DNA of 64,000 bases, from assembly GCA_963854835.1 (NCBI GenBank), contig OY978525.1:5475501-5539500 (forward strand), read 5' to 3'. A program made the position numbers and the translations under genes. Shown here one piece after another: positions 45,522 to 57,743 of the stretch (position 1 is its first letter; every line of letters begins with the position of its first letter). The stretch is from Megamerina dolium (taxonomy: Eukaryota > Arthropoda > Insecta > Diptera > Megamerinidae). Below the pieces are notes generated by a model that was not told the DNA's origin, ran no database searches, and saw only the letters and a list, made by a program, of their open reading frames with translations.

Positions 45522-46082
45522 AAAGGATTTAACACTAGAAAGCGTTTATCACTTTTTTAAAATGATTTTTTCTATACACTGAAAGTTATTCGTATAAGAA
45601 TTGGTTCGTGAAGAATTTTTCAATAATTTTTCAATTCTTTGGGTAATATTAAAAAAAAGTATATTAAACTTATATTCATATTACCCAACTATAACAAAAA
45701 ATTAAAAGTCGAAAAATTGCTTCCATTAACACTTGAAACATGAAATGATCAAATTTTTTTGGAAGAAAATTTAACAGAATCTTTTATCATACATTTTTGA
45801 ACATATCTAATATACATTAATATGATACACTCATATATAATATTGAAGAAAAAATAAAAAATAAAAATATCAAACTATAAAATTCTTCGATTGATTTCAT
45901 TCTAGTTGCGATCGCTTGAAACATTCCACTCAAGCGATCGTAATCAGCATGTTGGTAAACAAAAATTAAATGAAGTGCATTGTTTACGTTAAACTTGACG
46001 TTGCTAGTTGAAGAGGAATTCATTCAATCATGTTATTTTTACTTTATTTTTACGATTACGATTTATATGCACAGTGAAATTC
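45522..46082. other. Spacer between maltases F and G
   Basis: AT-rich. AATAAA at 45853-45858 is a possible but distant poly(A) signal for F. No gene seen. Confidence 0.45.
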
Positions 46083-46090
46083 TATAAAAG
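46083..46090 (+). promoter_or_regulatory. TATA box of maltase G
   Basis: TATAAAAG, 51 bases before the ATG of maltase G on the same strand. Transcription would start near 46113 with a leader of about 28 bases. Confidence 0.7.
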
Positions 46091-46140
46091 ATCGTCAGTA
46101 TAGTTAGTGATTTGACATCGAAAATATATATTTTACTGCA

Positions 46141-49100
46141 ATGAAATTCTTATCACGATTAGTGATAGTTGTGATTGCATTTTTTGGAACACCAAACACA
46201 CTAGCCTGTACCGGCAATGGTGGTGTCAATGAGAATACAACACCTGTACGCGATTGGTGGCAAGTGGGACAATTCTATCAAATATATCCGCGCTCTTTTA
46301 TGGATTCGAATGGTGATGGTATTGGTGATCTGAAAGGAATCATTTCGAAATTGGATTATCTTAAGGAAATTGGTGTTACAGCAACATGGCTGTCACCGAT
46401 TTTCACCTCACCGATGGCTGATTTCGGTTACGATATTGCCGATTTCTTCGATATTCAAACAGAATACGGTACATTGAGTGATTTTGATGAACTCATAGCG
46501 GAGGCAAATAAACGTGGTTTGAAGGTGATACTCGATTTTGTACCCAATCATTCGAGTGACGAGAATGAATGGTTCAAAAAGTCAGTGCGCCGTGAGAAGG
46601 GCTATGAAGATTTCTATGTATGGCATGATGGTTACAAGAGTGAGAATGGTACACGTCAACCTCCGAGTAATTGGGTAAGTGTATTTTCGAAACGTTTTAT
46701 TTCTCAGGTACCCGGAAATATTTCACAAAAACCTTTTCGAAAAAGACGAATTCAAATGTTTTTTTTAAGGGACTTTACTTTTTTTGCACTACTCGATGGG
46801 AAATAAAAGATACGATTTGAGGAAACTATTACAAACAAATTTTGGCACTCAACGGGCTCTAAAAAGCCCTTTGACCGAGTTTCTTTTCCCATATTGTTGT
46901 GTCTATGCAATTTTCAAGTATCGCAAAAAAAGTATTTTTTGTGACAGTGCTGATTTTTCACGATTTTATCTTGGAGTGAGGTTAGGTAAATAAATATATT
47001 TTCTTCAAAAATAAAATTTTCAGATAAAAATAATAATTTTTTTGGTGGAACTATTTTTTTCGAAATAAATTTCGAAATTTATGTAATTTCTCAAAGTGAA
47101 AAAGCGTGATAAGAGTTAAAAAAAAAATATATATTGTTTTTTCGTAATCTTTTCAAAACGAAAGATTTACAATTTTACATTACAGCACTCAGAATCTATA
47201 ATCCATTGAAATTTTACCTTGTTCTGAAATTTTTTCTATTCCAAATACAATTTTTTGGCAAAGAATTTTCGGACAAAAAAAAATTTTTTTTTGGGAGAAA
47301 AGGTTTTTAAAAAAAATCAGAGTTGCTGATTCCAAATCAAAGAACTCCACCAGGGCCATCTAGCTTCTCTCTGTCCTTAAAATCTCCAGCAATAAAGCCG
47401 ATAATATTAGGATTTTCATATTAGAAACTCAAATACTCTGAGATTTATATTTGACACTATGAACCTTTCACACATTTACCTTAGAATGAGGTTAGGGAAA
47501 AGTTTTTCGAAACGTTGGTCTCCCAAATACAATTTTTTGTCATAAACCTTCAGACAAAAATTTCAGCGTTACAAATTATTCTGAAAAACCTTTACTTTTT
47601 TTACACAAATCTTATAATCATAATGTCTTTTTAGTTACAAGCTTTCCGTGGTAGCGCCTGGGAATGGAACGAACAACGTCAGCAGTACTATTTGCATCAG
47701 TTTGCTGTTAAGCAACCCGATTTGAATTATCGCAACCCAGATGTGGTAGCACAAATGAAACGTGTTCTCACCTATTGGTTGGATCGTGGAGTGGCTGGTT
47801 TTCGTATCGATGCGGTACCTTGGTGTTTTGAAGTGGCCGCCGATGCGAATGGCAGATATCCTGATGAGCCGGTCAGTGGTTTCACCAGCGATCCGCAGGA
47901 ATCGGCTTATCTCTTGCATATTTACACACAAGATCAACCGGAAACTGTGGATATGGTTTATCAGTGGCGTCAATTGCTTGACGATTATCAGCGTGTACAT
48001 GGTGGTGACACTCGTGTGCTCATGATTGAAACATATTCACCACTTGCCTATGTAATGCAAATGTATGGCAATAGAACGACGCAAGGCGCACAGATACCAT
48101 TTAATTTTCAATTTATTGTTGGTGGAAATGGCGATAAGAACAACACCGAATTACCGGCTGGGGAATTTGTGCGTATAATCAAAAGTTGGCTCACTAATAT
48201 GCCAGCAGGGAAAACCGCAAATTGGGTGGTAAGTGCTGGTGGTGGACAGGTGTCACACACACAGCGTAAATGATTTTAATCAATTTGGAATTTTGTTGGC
48301 AAATTCTCAGATGGGCAATCATGATCAACGTCGTGTGGGTAGTCGCTATGGAGAGAAGCGTATTGATGTTATGAATATGATTCAAATGTTTTTACCTGGC
48401 GTCAGTATCACGTATATGGTAAATGTAAATGAATATACATAAGTAGAGCATCTCTCTCATTCCCTATTTCTTGAAATCGACTAGGGCGAAGAACTTGGCA
48501 TGACTGATTTGGATATTAGTTGGGAAGATAGTCGTGATCCGGCTGCTTGCAATTCAAATCCATCCATTTATGAACAATTCACACGTGATCCAGCGCGTAC
48601 ACCATTCCAATGGAGCAATACAAATAATGCAGGATTCTCTACCAATAGCACAACATGGTTACCGATAAATCCTAATTATCCTACTGTAAATGTTGATACG
48701 GAACGTGCTGATACAAAGAGTCACCTGAATGTTTATAAACAATTGGTTGAGTTGCGTAAAACAAAGACACTACAATATGGCGATGTTGCCTATGGTTCGG
48801 TGGGTGATGGAATTTTAGCCATAAAGCGGTAAGTGGGTATAGAGATTTTGGCAAATAACATGGGTATATGAAAAAAAAGGGTCTTATTTACACAATGTCT
48901 TTCAAATATTTTACCAACCCCTATCAATTTTTACTACTTAACATTTTTACTGATCGTGCTTACTCTCTATTTTTACTCTTGTGGGAGTCTCCACTATAAA
49001 ATTTCTAAGTTCATGAAAAACTCTAAATGGCCCCATAATTACCCAGGCATAGCACGCAGAACTTAAAAGTGTATTATTAGCTCCCATTCATTTCTTCTGT

Positions 49101-50333
49101 TCAACGCACTTTTACTTTCCTTTATCAATTACGCTCCCACCACGCTTAAAATGCCTCTAGAAGGGTAAAATATAAGACACACCCACATTTATTTTTACCA
49201 CATAATATCTCCAACCTTATGAGGAAGGCTTCCCTACAAATTGGACTTAAGTGCACACGCAAATCGACAAATAACACCATAAGTGCCTATAATTCGACCC
49301 AAGTAGGTGTGATGTATGACCGTTTACCAATAATTCCTTTATATTCTAAAAATTAAGATATATGTAATATATACATTACGCTTCACTAGCCAACTGTTTC
49401 CTTCGCTAATTGCTGCCAGTTAGAAATTCCAAGCGCTGAGAAGTTCCCCAGCACTTGGTCTTCCCACCGGAGGTTAGGTCTGCCCCTTCTGCGCTGTCTA
49501 CCAGCGGGTTTCGAAAATAACACCTTCTTAGCCGTAGCGTCTTCTTCCATTCGCTCGACATGACCTAGCCAACGTAGTCACTGAATTTTAATGCACTCTA
49601 CTACGTCGGTGTCGTCATACAGCTCATACAGCTCATGTTGGTACCTTATTCGATACCCGTTACCAACGTAAATAGGTCCAAAGACTTTGCGTAGGACTTT
49701 TCTCTCGAAAAATCCGAGCATTTTCTAATCTAAGGTGGAAATTGTCCAAGTTTCGGCACCATACGTAAGCACAGGCATGATGAGAGACTGTGGTTTTCAC
49801 TTCCCGAGAGAGGGTTCGACTTCTCAATTGCTTACTTAGCCCAAAGTAGCATCTGTTAGCAAGAGCGATCCTTCGCAATGTCTCCAGGCTGACCTCATTG
49901 ATTGTGTTAATGCTGGTTCCAAGATATACAAAGTCCTTCACTACTTTAAAAGCGTAGTTATCAACAGTGATGTACTGTCCAAGACTCTGGGACTCTTTGT
50001 AATATATATATGTACATGAGATTGCTGTAATTTGCCTTTACTTTAGATCGCTGCCTAATGAAAAGACATATATTTTATTGGCTAATGTTATGGGTTCCGA
50101 TGTGACATCTGATGTTACGCAAATACTTCGTACGAGTGGCAATTTCAAAGCGAAAATTGTCAATACGATTTCAGCACGTAAAGCTGGGTAAGTTTAAAAT
50201 GCAATAAAATTACTTGTGAATCATATGTGGACTGAATGCTTGCACAATTTTTTTTTGGTTTTGCAGTGATCTTATCTCTTTGGAGAATTTCTTATTACAA
50301 GGCAATGAAGCCATAATCGTTGAATCAGCATAA
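46141..50333 (+). CDS. Maltase G (alpha-glucosidase, GH13)
   Basis: Exons 46141-46674, 47635-48228, 48311-48418, 48485-48828, 50047-50187 and 50267-50333, 595 residues. Signal peptide about 1-22 ([16 protein letters not shown]...), then a 20-residue linker with a Cys ([15 protein letters not shown]) before [16 protein letters not shown]. Motifs are [23 protein letters not shown] (Asp237), MIETY (Glu310) and GNHDQ (Asp381). Catalysis should be intact. At exon 1/2 the usual N-W-V-S reads N-W-L-Q; the frame holds and [10 protein letters not shown] follows. Intron 1 (960 bp) and intron 4 (1218 bp) are repeat-filled: a SINE tail in the first, a family-1 array plus a non-LTR fragment in the second. 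It has both the NWV|GNHD and the TYM|GEE introns, which are otherwise nearly exclusive. TATA box and poly(A) signal are clear. Confidence 0.93.
46838..46935 (-). repeat. Degenerate SINE tail in maltase G intron 1
   Basis: TTGGCACTCAACGGGCTCTA, AAAAGCCCTTTGACCGAGTT and CCATATTGTTGTGTC align with the inverted SINE tail (GTGGCACTTCTAAGCCCCGA, AGGGCTCTTTGCCCGAGATT, CAGTACTGTTGTGCGTG). Only the tail is recognisable. Confidence 0.5.
48995..49340 (-). repeat. Family-1 repeats, minus orientation, maltase G intron 4
   Basis: GTGGGAGTCTCCACTATAAAAT near 48980 and GAGGAAGGCTTCCCTACAAATT near 49220 are complementary unit marks. Associated blocks such as AGTGCCTATAATTCGACCCA and GTGATGTATGACCG also fit the family. 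About two units. Confidence 0.65.
49375..49985 (-). mobile_element. Non-LTR retrotransposon 3' fragment in maltase G intron 4
   Basis: On the minus strand: [20 protein letters not shown], then [20 protein letters not shown], then [14 protein letters not shown] sequence, followed by the [22 protein letters not shown] basic end seen as frameshifted sequence down to 49,400. This is the C-terminal part of the reverse transcriptase protein of the family at 22700-24240. 5'-truncated and broken. Antisense to the host gene. Confidence 0.82.
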
Positions 50334-50389
50334 AATGTCCAGAGTGCAAATGTAATTGAGATTTTTTGTATTTTTCTTTATTTTAATTA

Positions 50390-50395
50390 AATAAA
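50390..50395 (+). terminator. Poly(A) signal of maltase G
   Basis: AATAAA, 57 bases after the stop codon, overlapping a second copy. Confidence 0.7.
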
Positions 50396-51239
50396 TAAGA
50401 TTATGAATATATGTTAAAAATATCAACGGTCTAAAAAAATCAATTAACCGCAGGGAAAAATGTGTTTATAATTCATTCCAATTTTATCTCCCATTCCCCT
50501 CATTGAAATAATCAAAAAAGTTTTCATAAAAAATATATAATTTAATTTTTTGTTTGCTGAAAATCATCAAGCATGATTGATAACTGAAACAATTCACGTA
50601 TTCTGAAATTTTTCATATTATACCTACATTTTGTATTTATGCAATTGAATGAGTATATCTAAAAAAAAAAACAAAACAAACCAGACCGACCATTGAATGT
50701 CATCAACAGAAAGACAACGACGACAACTACTTACACATCAGGTAAAATATGAAAATATTCGCATCATTATCATCATCATTATCGTTATCATCATTATTAT
50801 CTCTATTGTCTGCATCATCCTTAGCAACTTTTAATTTTGAAGCATAAAAATAATGTGAAAATATAAATTATAAGTTTTTTTTTTTTGCCTCATACTTTTG
50901 GTTAACGATGAGACAGTATGCTGTCAACCTATACATATGTATAGGTTTCATACTGAGAAAGGTAAAATTTAATGTTAGAAACCATAGTAATGGTGGCTGA
51001 TTCTTAGGAAAATTGGGCAATGATGACTTGTGTTTTTGGTATATTTAATATTGATTATTTTTGTTGTTGTGGTGATTCTTGTTAAGAATGCTGAATGACT
51101 TGAACTTTGTATTTTTAGTTTTCATACTTATAATCTTCAATTAAATTTGGTATTATTATGTTACATAAATGGTAATAGAGTTTTCATAAATTTTCATAAA
51201 AAAAAGAAAAGAAAAGAAAAAATATCTTCCCCAGAGAAG
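50396..51239. other. Intergenic, no gene seen
   Basis: AT-rich with ATC triplets near 50765-50800, a T-run near 50875 and a short direct repeat TACATATGTATAGG. An A/G-rich run (51198-51220) borders the retroelement remnant that follows and may be its tail. Confidence 0.5.
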
Positions 51240-51930
51240 CGCCCTTTTTAAAACACACTATCATGTGGACACGTTTCCGAACCCCAATACTTAGCGAGAT
51301 TTCGAAGGCGCGAGGTACAAATCAATCAATCAATCAAAAGAGATCATGACATTGGAGCAAGGACAAACTCCTTGTTCATCAAGTGGACCACGCGATTCCA
51401 GGCTAAATCTGTTAGAAAATATGAGCCCTACGGTTGATACCTCTGAGGGCCAACCACAAGTGTTACGGGCACAGCGACCATACGAGGTCTTTTGTACCCA
51501 AGCCCCTCTACGACACTAGAATCTCCTCTACCTTTTTGATAAAAGATCTTGTCGAACTTTTGATGATTGAAGCTGGTGTTGGGAAACTCAGCTAAAAATG
51601 TTTAATGCGAAGCCTGGCCAATGCCGGGCATTCGCAAAAGATATGGATCGATGTTTCATCCTTCTCCATATAGAGTCTACACTCTGTGTCAGAGGATAAT
51701 CCCATTTTGTGATTATCCTGACAGATAGTCGGTTACTAGGTGTATATTTGTTCTGCTAAGACTAATTCTGTCAAAAACTGTATCATACCTTCGTCTGTCT
51801 TCGACCCGTCTGTAAACCAAACGCAATTATGTTCTGAGGGCATTAAATTGCTATTGGTTTTAAATTCCAGTCTGTCTAGAATGATTGTGTAAAAGCGACT
51901 TGGAAATCGTAGTTCTTTAGGCATGGCAAA
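51240..51930 (-). mobile_element. Non-LTR retrotransposon RNase H and zinc-knuckle end
   Basis: Minus strand: KELRFPSRFYTIILDRLEFK, then VWFTDGSKTDEG (start of an RNase H domain, with its first catalytic Asp). Further down come a GLSSDTECRLYMEKDETSIH segment and the continuation IFCECPALARLR, a C-x-C...H-x-C zinc-knuckle type end. The middle of the RNase H domain is deleted. This pattern fits I/R1/LOA-like elements and is a different family from the one at 22.7 kb. Dead. Confidence 0.8.
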
Positions 51931-52069
51931 AACAAATAGAAAGAAAATCGAGAAAAATCCACTCATCTGCTCAGGAGTCACCTCAAGAATGTTTGAATGT
52001 ATGACCAATTCCCACAAATTTTGTCTAACCAACGTTTATCTCGTACATATTGTAATTTCTTTATGCCTC

Positions 52070-53110
52070 CACTCCTTATGGGGCCTCTCCTGTAAATATA
52101 GATTTTTAAAATAAGCTTCTATTGCTCCCTGGACATCGCTTTTTCACAAAAAATGTTCGTCGAACGTACTTATCCCCTATCTTCACCCGCTACGAAATGA
52201 ACCAAAAACCCACTGAAAATTGGTTTGTGGTTCTGAAAGTAAATATAAATAAAACACACTTTCGATCCTTCTGAGATAATTTTCGATGACTCTCCGGGAA
52301 ATCTCGGGCAATATCTCGGCCATAACTTGACAGATGTTTGTTTTCAGAGCATCAGAGCGTCCTTTGCCTAGCCCCACAAAAAACAAAAAGTCCAACGGCT
52401 ATAAATCACGGCCAATTCACATCGCCGTAACTAGAAATGAGAGAAATCATCCATTTGAATGATGTTGTATTTCACACATAATGGCAAGTTCCAAACATTA
52501 TATTGAAATCAAAATTTGATCTAAATTCTAAACTCTAAATTCTAAAGAATGGATAACCCAGTATAAAGCCGGGCTCTATTAATATTTTCTCAGCAACACA
52601 TTTTTAGAACACTCTTACTCTCTGTCTACATCATTTACAAGGGCTGTCCTCAGGGTTATCCTATAGCATTGAACTATATGACTAACGGGGATTCTATTTT
52701 TCAACGTAAGATTTACCGAAGACCCTTCTTTAATATCGCAATCCCTTATACAAGCTGCCCTGAACCAAAAACCATATGAAAATTGAAAAATATACTCAAA
52801 GTTGCCGAGGGATTACACATAAAGGGGTTAGAGGTAAAGCCGACCCCCATTAATTTTTCATCCACAACGTTTTGCAGAATCATATTTACCCTCTGCCACC
52901 ACTTTTGTGAGTGGCTCCTCTACAAAACTTGATGTTTTCAAAAATTGGCTCACACTCTACCCTAGATGTCCGTAAAGGGATTTCAAATATCAACAATCTC
53001 CATTCGCTTTTGCATTTGAACATTTCTTCTGCAGATACTAACTCGCTATCTGCATTCTATAAAGGGCCTCTCATACAAAATGGTACAAGGACCAACACGT
53101 TGCTTTTCTT
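52070..53110 (-). repeat. Family-1 array, minus orientation, with transposon insert
   Basis: Complementary unit marks at 52071 (TTATGGGGCCTCTCCTGTAAA), 52627 (ACAAGGGCTGTCCTCAGG), 52740, 52899 (GAGTGGCTCCTCTACAAAACT) and 53054 (AAGGGCCTCTCATACAAAATG), spaced about 110-160 bases. The gap between the first two is occupied by transposase pieces. Confidence 0.75.
52195..52480 (-). mobile_element. Tc1/mariner-like transposase C-terminal scraps
   Basis: The minus strand reads ALKTNICQVMAEILPEISRR followed by VIENYLRRIES, matching the C-terminal third of the WPPRSCDLTPLDYFLWG-type insect transposase. Just beyond, at 52452-52480, the plus strand reads HLNDVVFHT then a stop, the very C-terminus of the same protein type. 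The two scraps are in opposite orientation, so the remnant was rearranged. Confidence 0.6.
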
Positions 53111-53111
53111 T

Positions 53112-53413
53112 TATATGTGGCACTTAAAGGCCCCTTCCCTTACTGTCGTGCGTGTTACATTTTGGCCAGTATTAGAAGGAACTTACTTATATTAACCGGT
53201 TCCGAATGGCAGAGCTCTTGAGACATCACTTTTCTGAGCTTTGTCATAGAGCTATTTTGGATGCTTTTCATGGCAAATTGTTTCTGCCGGAAGAATTGAC
53301 AATTGCTTTTCGATAAATGGGAACCGTTCGAAAAAAAAACATTTTTTCGATATTAAAGTTATGCTTCAACCGGGGACTGAACCCACGACCTAGAGATCAG
53401 AAGGCCAACGCAT
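53112..53413 (-). repeat. SINE copy, 5'-truncated
   Basis: Minus orientation: B-box region GGGTTCAGTCCCCGGTTGAA, body with CAATTGTCAATTCTTCCGGC and AGCTCTATGACAAAGCTCAG, and tail GTAAGGGAAGGGGCCTTTAA then GTGCCACATATA. It stops at TGCGTTGGCCTTCTGATCTC, so the A-box is lost where it abuts the mariner remnant. Confidence 0.85.
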
Positions 53414-53850
53414 TTTTTCCAATCTTTTTGGCAGTATACGGATTCCGTATCGGAAGAAGTACACATGTTTTGCGGAAATCTATGAATCGATGCAAATTTT
53501 GACTTCTTCGCTGTGTGTCATCGATCGGAACAAGTAGTAATCGGAAGGAGCAATGTTTGAGCTATACGGCTGGTGGGGTGGGCCTTCCCATTTGAACATT
53601 TCTACGTACCTTTTAACGGGCGCCGCAACATGTGACCGAGGATTATCATGTTGTAAAATAACTTTGTCATGTCTATCGGGGTATTGCGGCCGTTTTTCTA
53701 GTAATGCTCGGCTCAAATGCATCAATTGTCATCGATGCAGGCCCCGTGTGATTTCTTGTAATAAACCACATCCAGCTGTTCCCGCCAAATACACAGCATG
53801 ATCTTCTCGCTATGAATATTGGGAATGCCCGACGTTTTGGATTATGGACG
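53414..53850 (-). mobile_element. Mariner C-terminal remnant
   Basis: Minus strand: RALLEKRPQYPDRHDKVILQ then HDNPRSHVAAPVKRYVE (second catalytic Asp region), PPHQPYSSNIAPSDYYLFRS (third), then YFFRYGIRILPKRLEKM after a frameshift. Same mariner type as the copies at 3.9 and 62.1 kb. N-terminal half missing. Confidence 0.85.
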
Positions 53851-55429
53851 TAATGGACGTAATTGTAGAAAATTGATCAAAATTTTTCATTAATCGAATA
53901 AAAGTTCCATCTGAAATCGAATGTTTTTTTTTTAAATAATAAATTCAATATATTTTGCATAGAAATTATTAGTTTTAGACAAAGCCTAAAGCTGGCAATG
54001 TCCTCTAAGACTACCATATTTTTGCAGGAAATGCAGTAGATGATCTGAAGGGACTGTCTAAAGGGCTGTTTAAAGTTACTTAAAGCAATTTTACGTATTG
54101 AGTATAATCCTCAGTTGCCTCATTGTTGTTTTATTTTTATTTATCCAATTAAACGGGATGGCATTTTCATAAATACATACATATGCTATTAATATTGTGG
54201 CTGCAATTCCATATTGAAATTGAGGTGAAATTAATTGAAAAAATTTGTAAAAGACAGCTGAGAACATGTGTGAAAGTATGAACAAAAGGTGTTAAAATCA
54301 AATAACTTTCGACAATGTGGTTAATATAAAAGTTAATCGGTAAACAAGACAACCGCAAAAAGAAAAAAAAAGCATATGTGATTATGTGAATGGGGTTTTT
54401 TCTATTTTTGTAATAATAACGATGCATTTGAAGTTTAATTAAAAAATATCAAAAAGTATAAAATGGTTAATATAAAAACAACAAATTCCATCTAAACAGG
54501 AATGTGTAACTTTGAAATTTTGTACACCACATTGATTGAAAGATTGCAAGGGTGTAAGAATACTTAGACACGTTGCAAAACTCCTAAACCACTGTTTGTA
54601 TTATTAAGTAGCAATCAAAGTTGAAAATTTAATCGATGTCTAAATATTGTTACATACATTCGTTGAACTTTTCAATATACCATCGCAATTATCCGACTAT
54701 CATGCTTGTTGTTGGAATTGTTGTCTCATGTTCTCAACTCAACTCAACGCAGTAAAACTCCATTCCCAACACTTGTCAGCTCGTAGTTAATTTTGTGTGA
54801 ATATTTTTAAGTCGATTTGGTTAAGAAGGTGTTTGCTTAACCGCTAAGAAAGTAAGATTATACAAAAACGATTTCAAAGTTAAACAGTGCAGTGATTTCT
54901 TGCTGATGTCTGCTGATAATGACGGCGACGATGATGATGATGATGATGATATGGTGATGATACTGATGATGCTGATGATAGCAATGATAATGATGATGAA
55001 GGGTAAGATTGTCGTATTGTGTGAACTCTCTGGTTAACTTTTTGTTGCTTTTATGCGCGCGGCGGTCTCTTTCAAATAGGTAGACTTGTATATTCGTAGA
55101 GGAAAATTGTATTGGTTGGCATAAGCTAAATTTGTTGCAGAGACAAAAATTTTACTAAATAATAATTTTGATAATTTCGTTAATTATTTGTTATATACTG
55201 TAGTCAATTTTTTAGAAAAACATTTTCTAGATTCTACAGAACTAAAAGAAATAGTGAAGATTTTTTGAAGTGACATATTTTCGAAAATACTATTTTTTTT
55301 TTGTTCAGGAGATAGGTGTTGGTTTTTGTCCTCTACCGTCTATTTTCACACATAATCGTTTTTTGAGAAAAATACTCGTTTTTGTCGAGCTTTAGCTCTA
55401 CAGCCTCTATATGCTCGTATGCAAAATAC
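53851..55429. other. Intergenic, no gene seen
   Basis: AT-rich. Contains a GAT triplet tract (54928-54998, partly interrupted). Small frames at 54091-54427 lack recognisable domains. Confidence 0.5.
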
Positions 55430-56770
55430 AATCGAGAACATACTTTTGTATGAGAAGTACTCTTGGTTATTATTCAATTTCGTTCTTTTTTGAACTGATG
55501 CATTTATTGGCTAATATATTTGTGTATACCCAATTTCAGCTTAATAACTTCATATTTTCATGTGCAAAATTTTAAAACACACATACGAAATCATAAATTT
55601 GTATGGGAGGTATATGTGGTTTTTATCCGATTGAGTTTGTTTTTAGATGCATGTATTAAAATAATTATTCAGACCAAATTTTAGCTTGATAACTTTATAT
55701 TTACCAGCGTAAAGTGTGAAAACATACATTGAATAACATATTTTTCTATGGGAGGTAAACATTATTTTCATTCAATTACTCTTTTTTTCAAAATTTATTC
55801 ATTCATTATTAAATATATTCATACGTACGCAGTTTCAGCTTGATAACTTCATATTTTTGTGCCCAAAATGCAAAAATATGCATACGGATGCATAAATTTG
55901 TATGAGACGTAGGTGTGATTTTAATCAGATTTAGTCCTATTTGAGTTGTGTGTATTAATTAATGAAAATAAATTTACAAACCGAGTTTCAGCTTGATAAC
56001 TTTATATTTGCACACAAAAAGTATTAAAATGTTCATTCAGAAGCATACTTTTGTATGGGAGATGAAAATAATTTTCATCCGATTACAAGAACTTTCATGT
56101 AGGGGCATTAATTCATAAATATAACACACTTATCCGGTTTTAGCTTGATATCTTTATATTTGCATGCGAAAAGTATGAAAATGTTCATTCGAAAGCATAC
56201 TTTCGTATGGGAGGTAGTAGTGATTTTCATTCGATTACAATCATTTTCATGTCAGGGCACTAATTCATTAATATAATCCAACTTACCCAGTCTTAGCTTG
56301 ATAACTTTATATTTACATGATAAAATTGTGAAAAATGTTCATTCGAAAGCATACTTTTGTATAGGAGGTAGTAGTGATTTTTATCCGATTACAATCATTT
56401 TCATGTCAGGTCATTAATTCATAAATATAATTACACTTACCCAGTTTCAGCTTGATATCTTTATATTTTGATGCGAAAAGTATGCAATTATGCATTCGAA
56501 GGCATAAATTTGTATGAAAGGTAGGTGTGATTTTTAACCAATTCAATCTATTTTCAATTATGTCTATTAATTAGTAAATACAATTCAACTTAATAACTTT
56601 AAATTTTCTTGCCAAACGTATGAAATCACACATTTGAGAATTGACTTTTGTATGAGAGGTAGGCGTAGTTTTCATTCGATTATATCTACTTTCTAATATA
56701 TTAATTAATTTGTAAATATTATTGTAAATACCAAATTTCAGCTTGATAACTTTACATTTCAACTAACCAT
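55430..56770 (+). repeat. Family-2 tandem array (~150-bp units)
   Basis: About nine units, each with TTTTGTATGGGAGGTAGGTG, GATTTTCATCCGATT, ATTAATTCATAAATATA, CAGTTTCAGCTTGATAACTT and GTATGAAAATGTTCATTCG. The AGCTTGATAAC mark occurs near 55541, 55683, 55837, 55991, 56141, 56296, 56448, 56590 (mutated) and 56741, a period of 142-155 bases. Middle units are the most alike. No coding capacity. Confidence 0.9.
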
Positions 56771-57584
56771 TGTTCTATTCTGGGGATTGTTTCAATCTGT
56801 TTCAACCTATAAACTTTCCCCTATAATAAGTTTCAGAATTATATTTATACATATATGTTATATATTGGGAAATTATTGTACATAAAACAATATTTTAAAA
56901 TAGCATTATTTAAACCACAATACTTGCACTCAGGAAGGATATGGATATATACATATTTCATTCCATTTCACATCCATCTCAACATTTTTGTGGCTAACAA
57001 GTAAAACATTCAAAAAGTTTCAAAATATTCTTCCTACATATATTATAAGAGTACATTTCATACGTATTTACTGATTCAGAGTGTCAATGTCAAGAGTTCT
57101 ATAGTAACTAGTTACTAGGTAGGTGTGGTTATAAGATAAGTGCAGTTGAATTGAGTTTGTTATTTCATAGTTTCAGATGAAGTACTTCTACTTAAACTAA
57201 TATAATAAATAACAAAAATTAATTGCTGTTTCATTGTGCTTGTGTGTGTGTGTGTATAAAGGTGTTGTGAAAAATGGCTACAGAATAATACTAATACTTC
57301 GCTTTACTTTTCTCCTTTTGCCAAAAGTAGCCTGATTATACACTTATATATGTACATATATACCTACATTATACAGGATAACCTCAATATATTCTAATTA
57401 AGCGTACATTATGTGAAAATTAATTTATATAATTTGGGTTATTTATCGTCTTGGGTAGTGGTTTGTCGATTTATATACTCGTAATTATAGTTGTATGCAT
57501 AAATTAGTTGTTGTCTGACTTAAATATAGTCAATTTAAATTAATAGTATGATGATTGTGTATAAATTTTGCAAATAGTAGGTAT
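56771..57584. other. Intergenic, no gene seen
   Basis: AT-rich with a short (TG)n near 57240-57254. No gene or transposon ends recognised. Confidence 0.5.
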
Positions 57585-57735
57585 CAGTGCAGTAGCGAGG
57601 GAGAAGATGAGGGGCACAGACCCCCCTTGCCCGATGGACTTGTTAAAAATTTTTTAAATCATTCATTAAATATTTTTCTTATACGTCTTTTTCATCGTAA
57701 CTCATCCCCTTGCCAAAATCCTGTCTACGCCACTG
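57585..57735. mobile_element. hAT-type MITE, 151 bp
   Basis: Ends are inverted (CAGTGCAGTAGCGAGG at the left; CCTGTCTACGCCACTG at the right, whose complement is CAGTGGCGTAGACAGG). The element is flanked by a perfect 8-bp duplication GTAGGTAT (57577-57584 and 57736-57743), the length used by hAT transposases. No coding capacity. A partial relative lies at 14833-14956. Confidence 0.9.
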
Positions 57736-57743
57736 GTAGGTAT

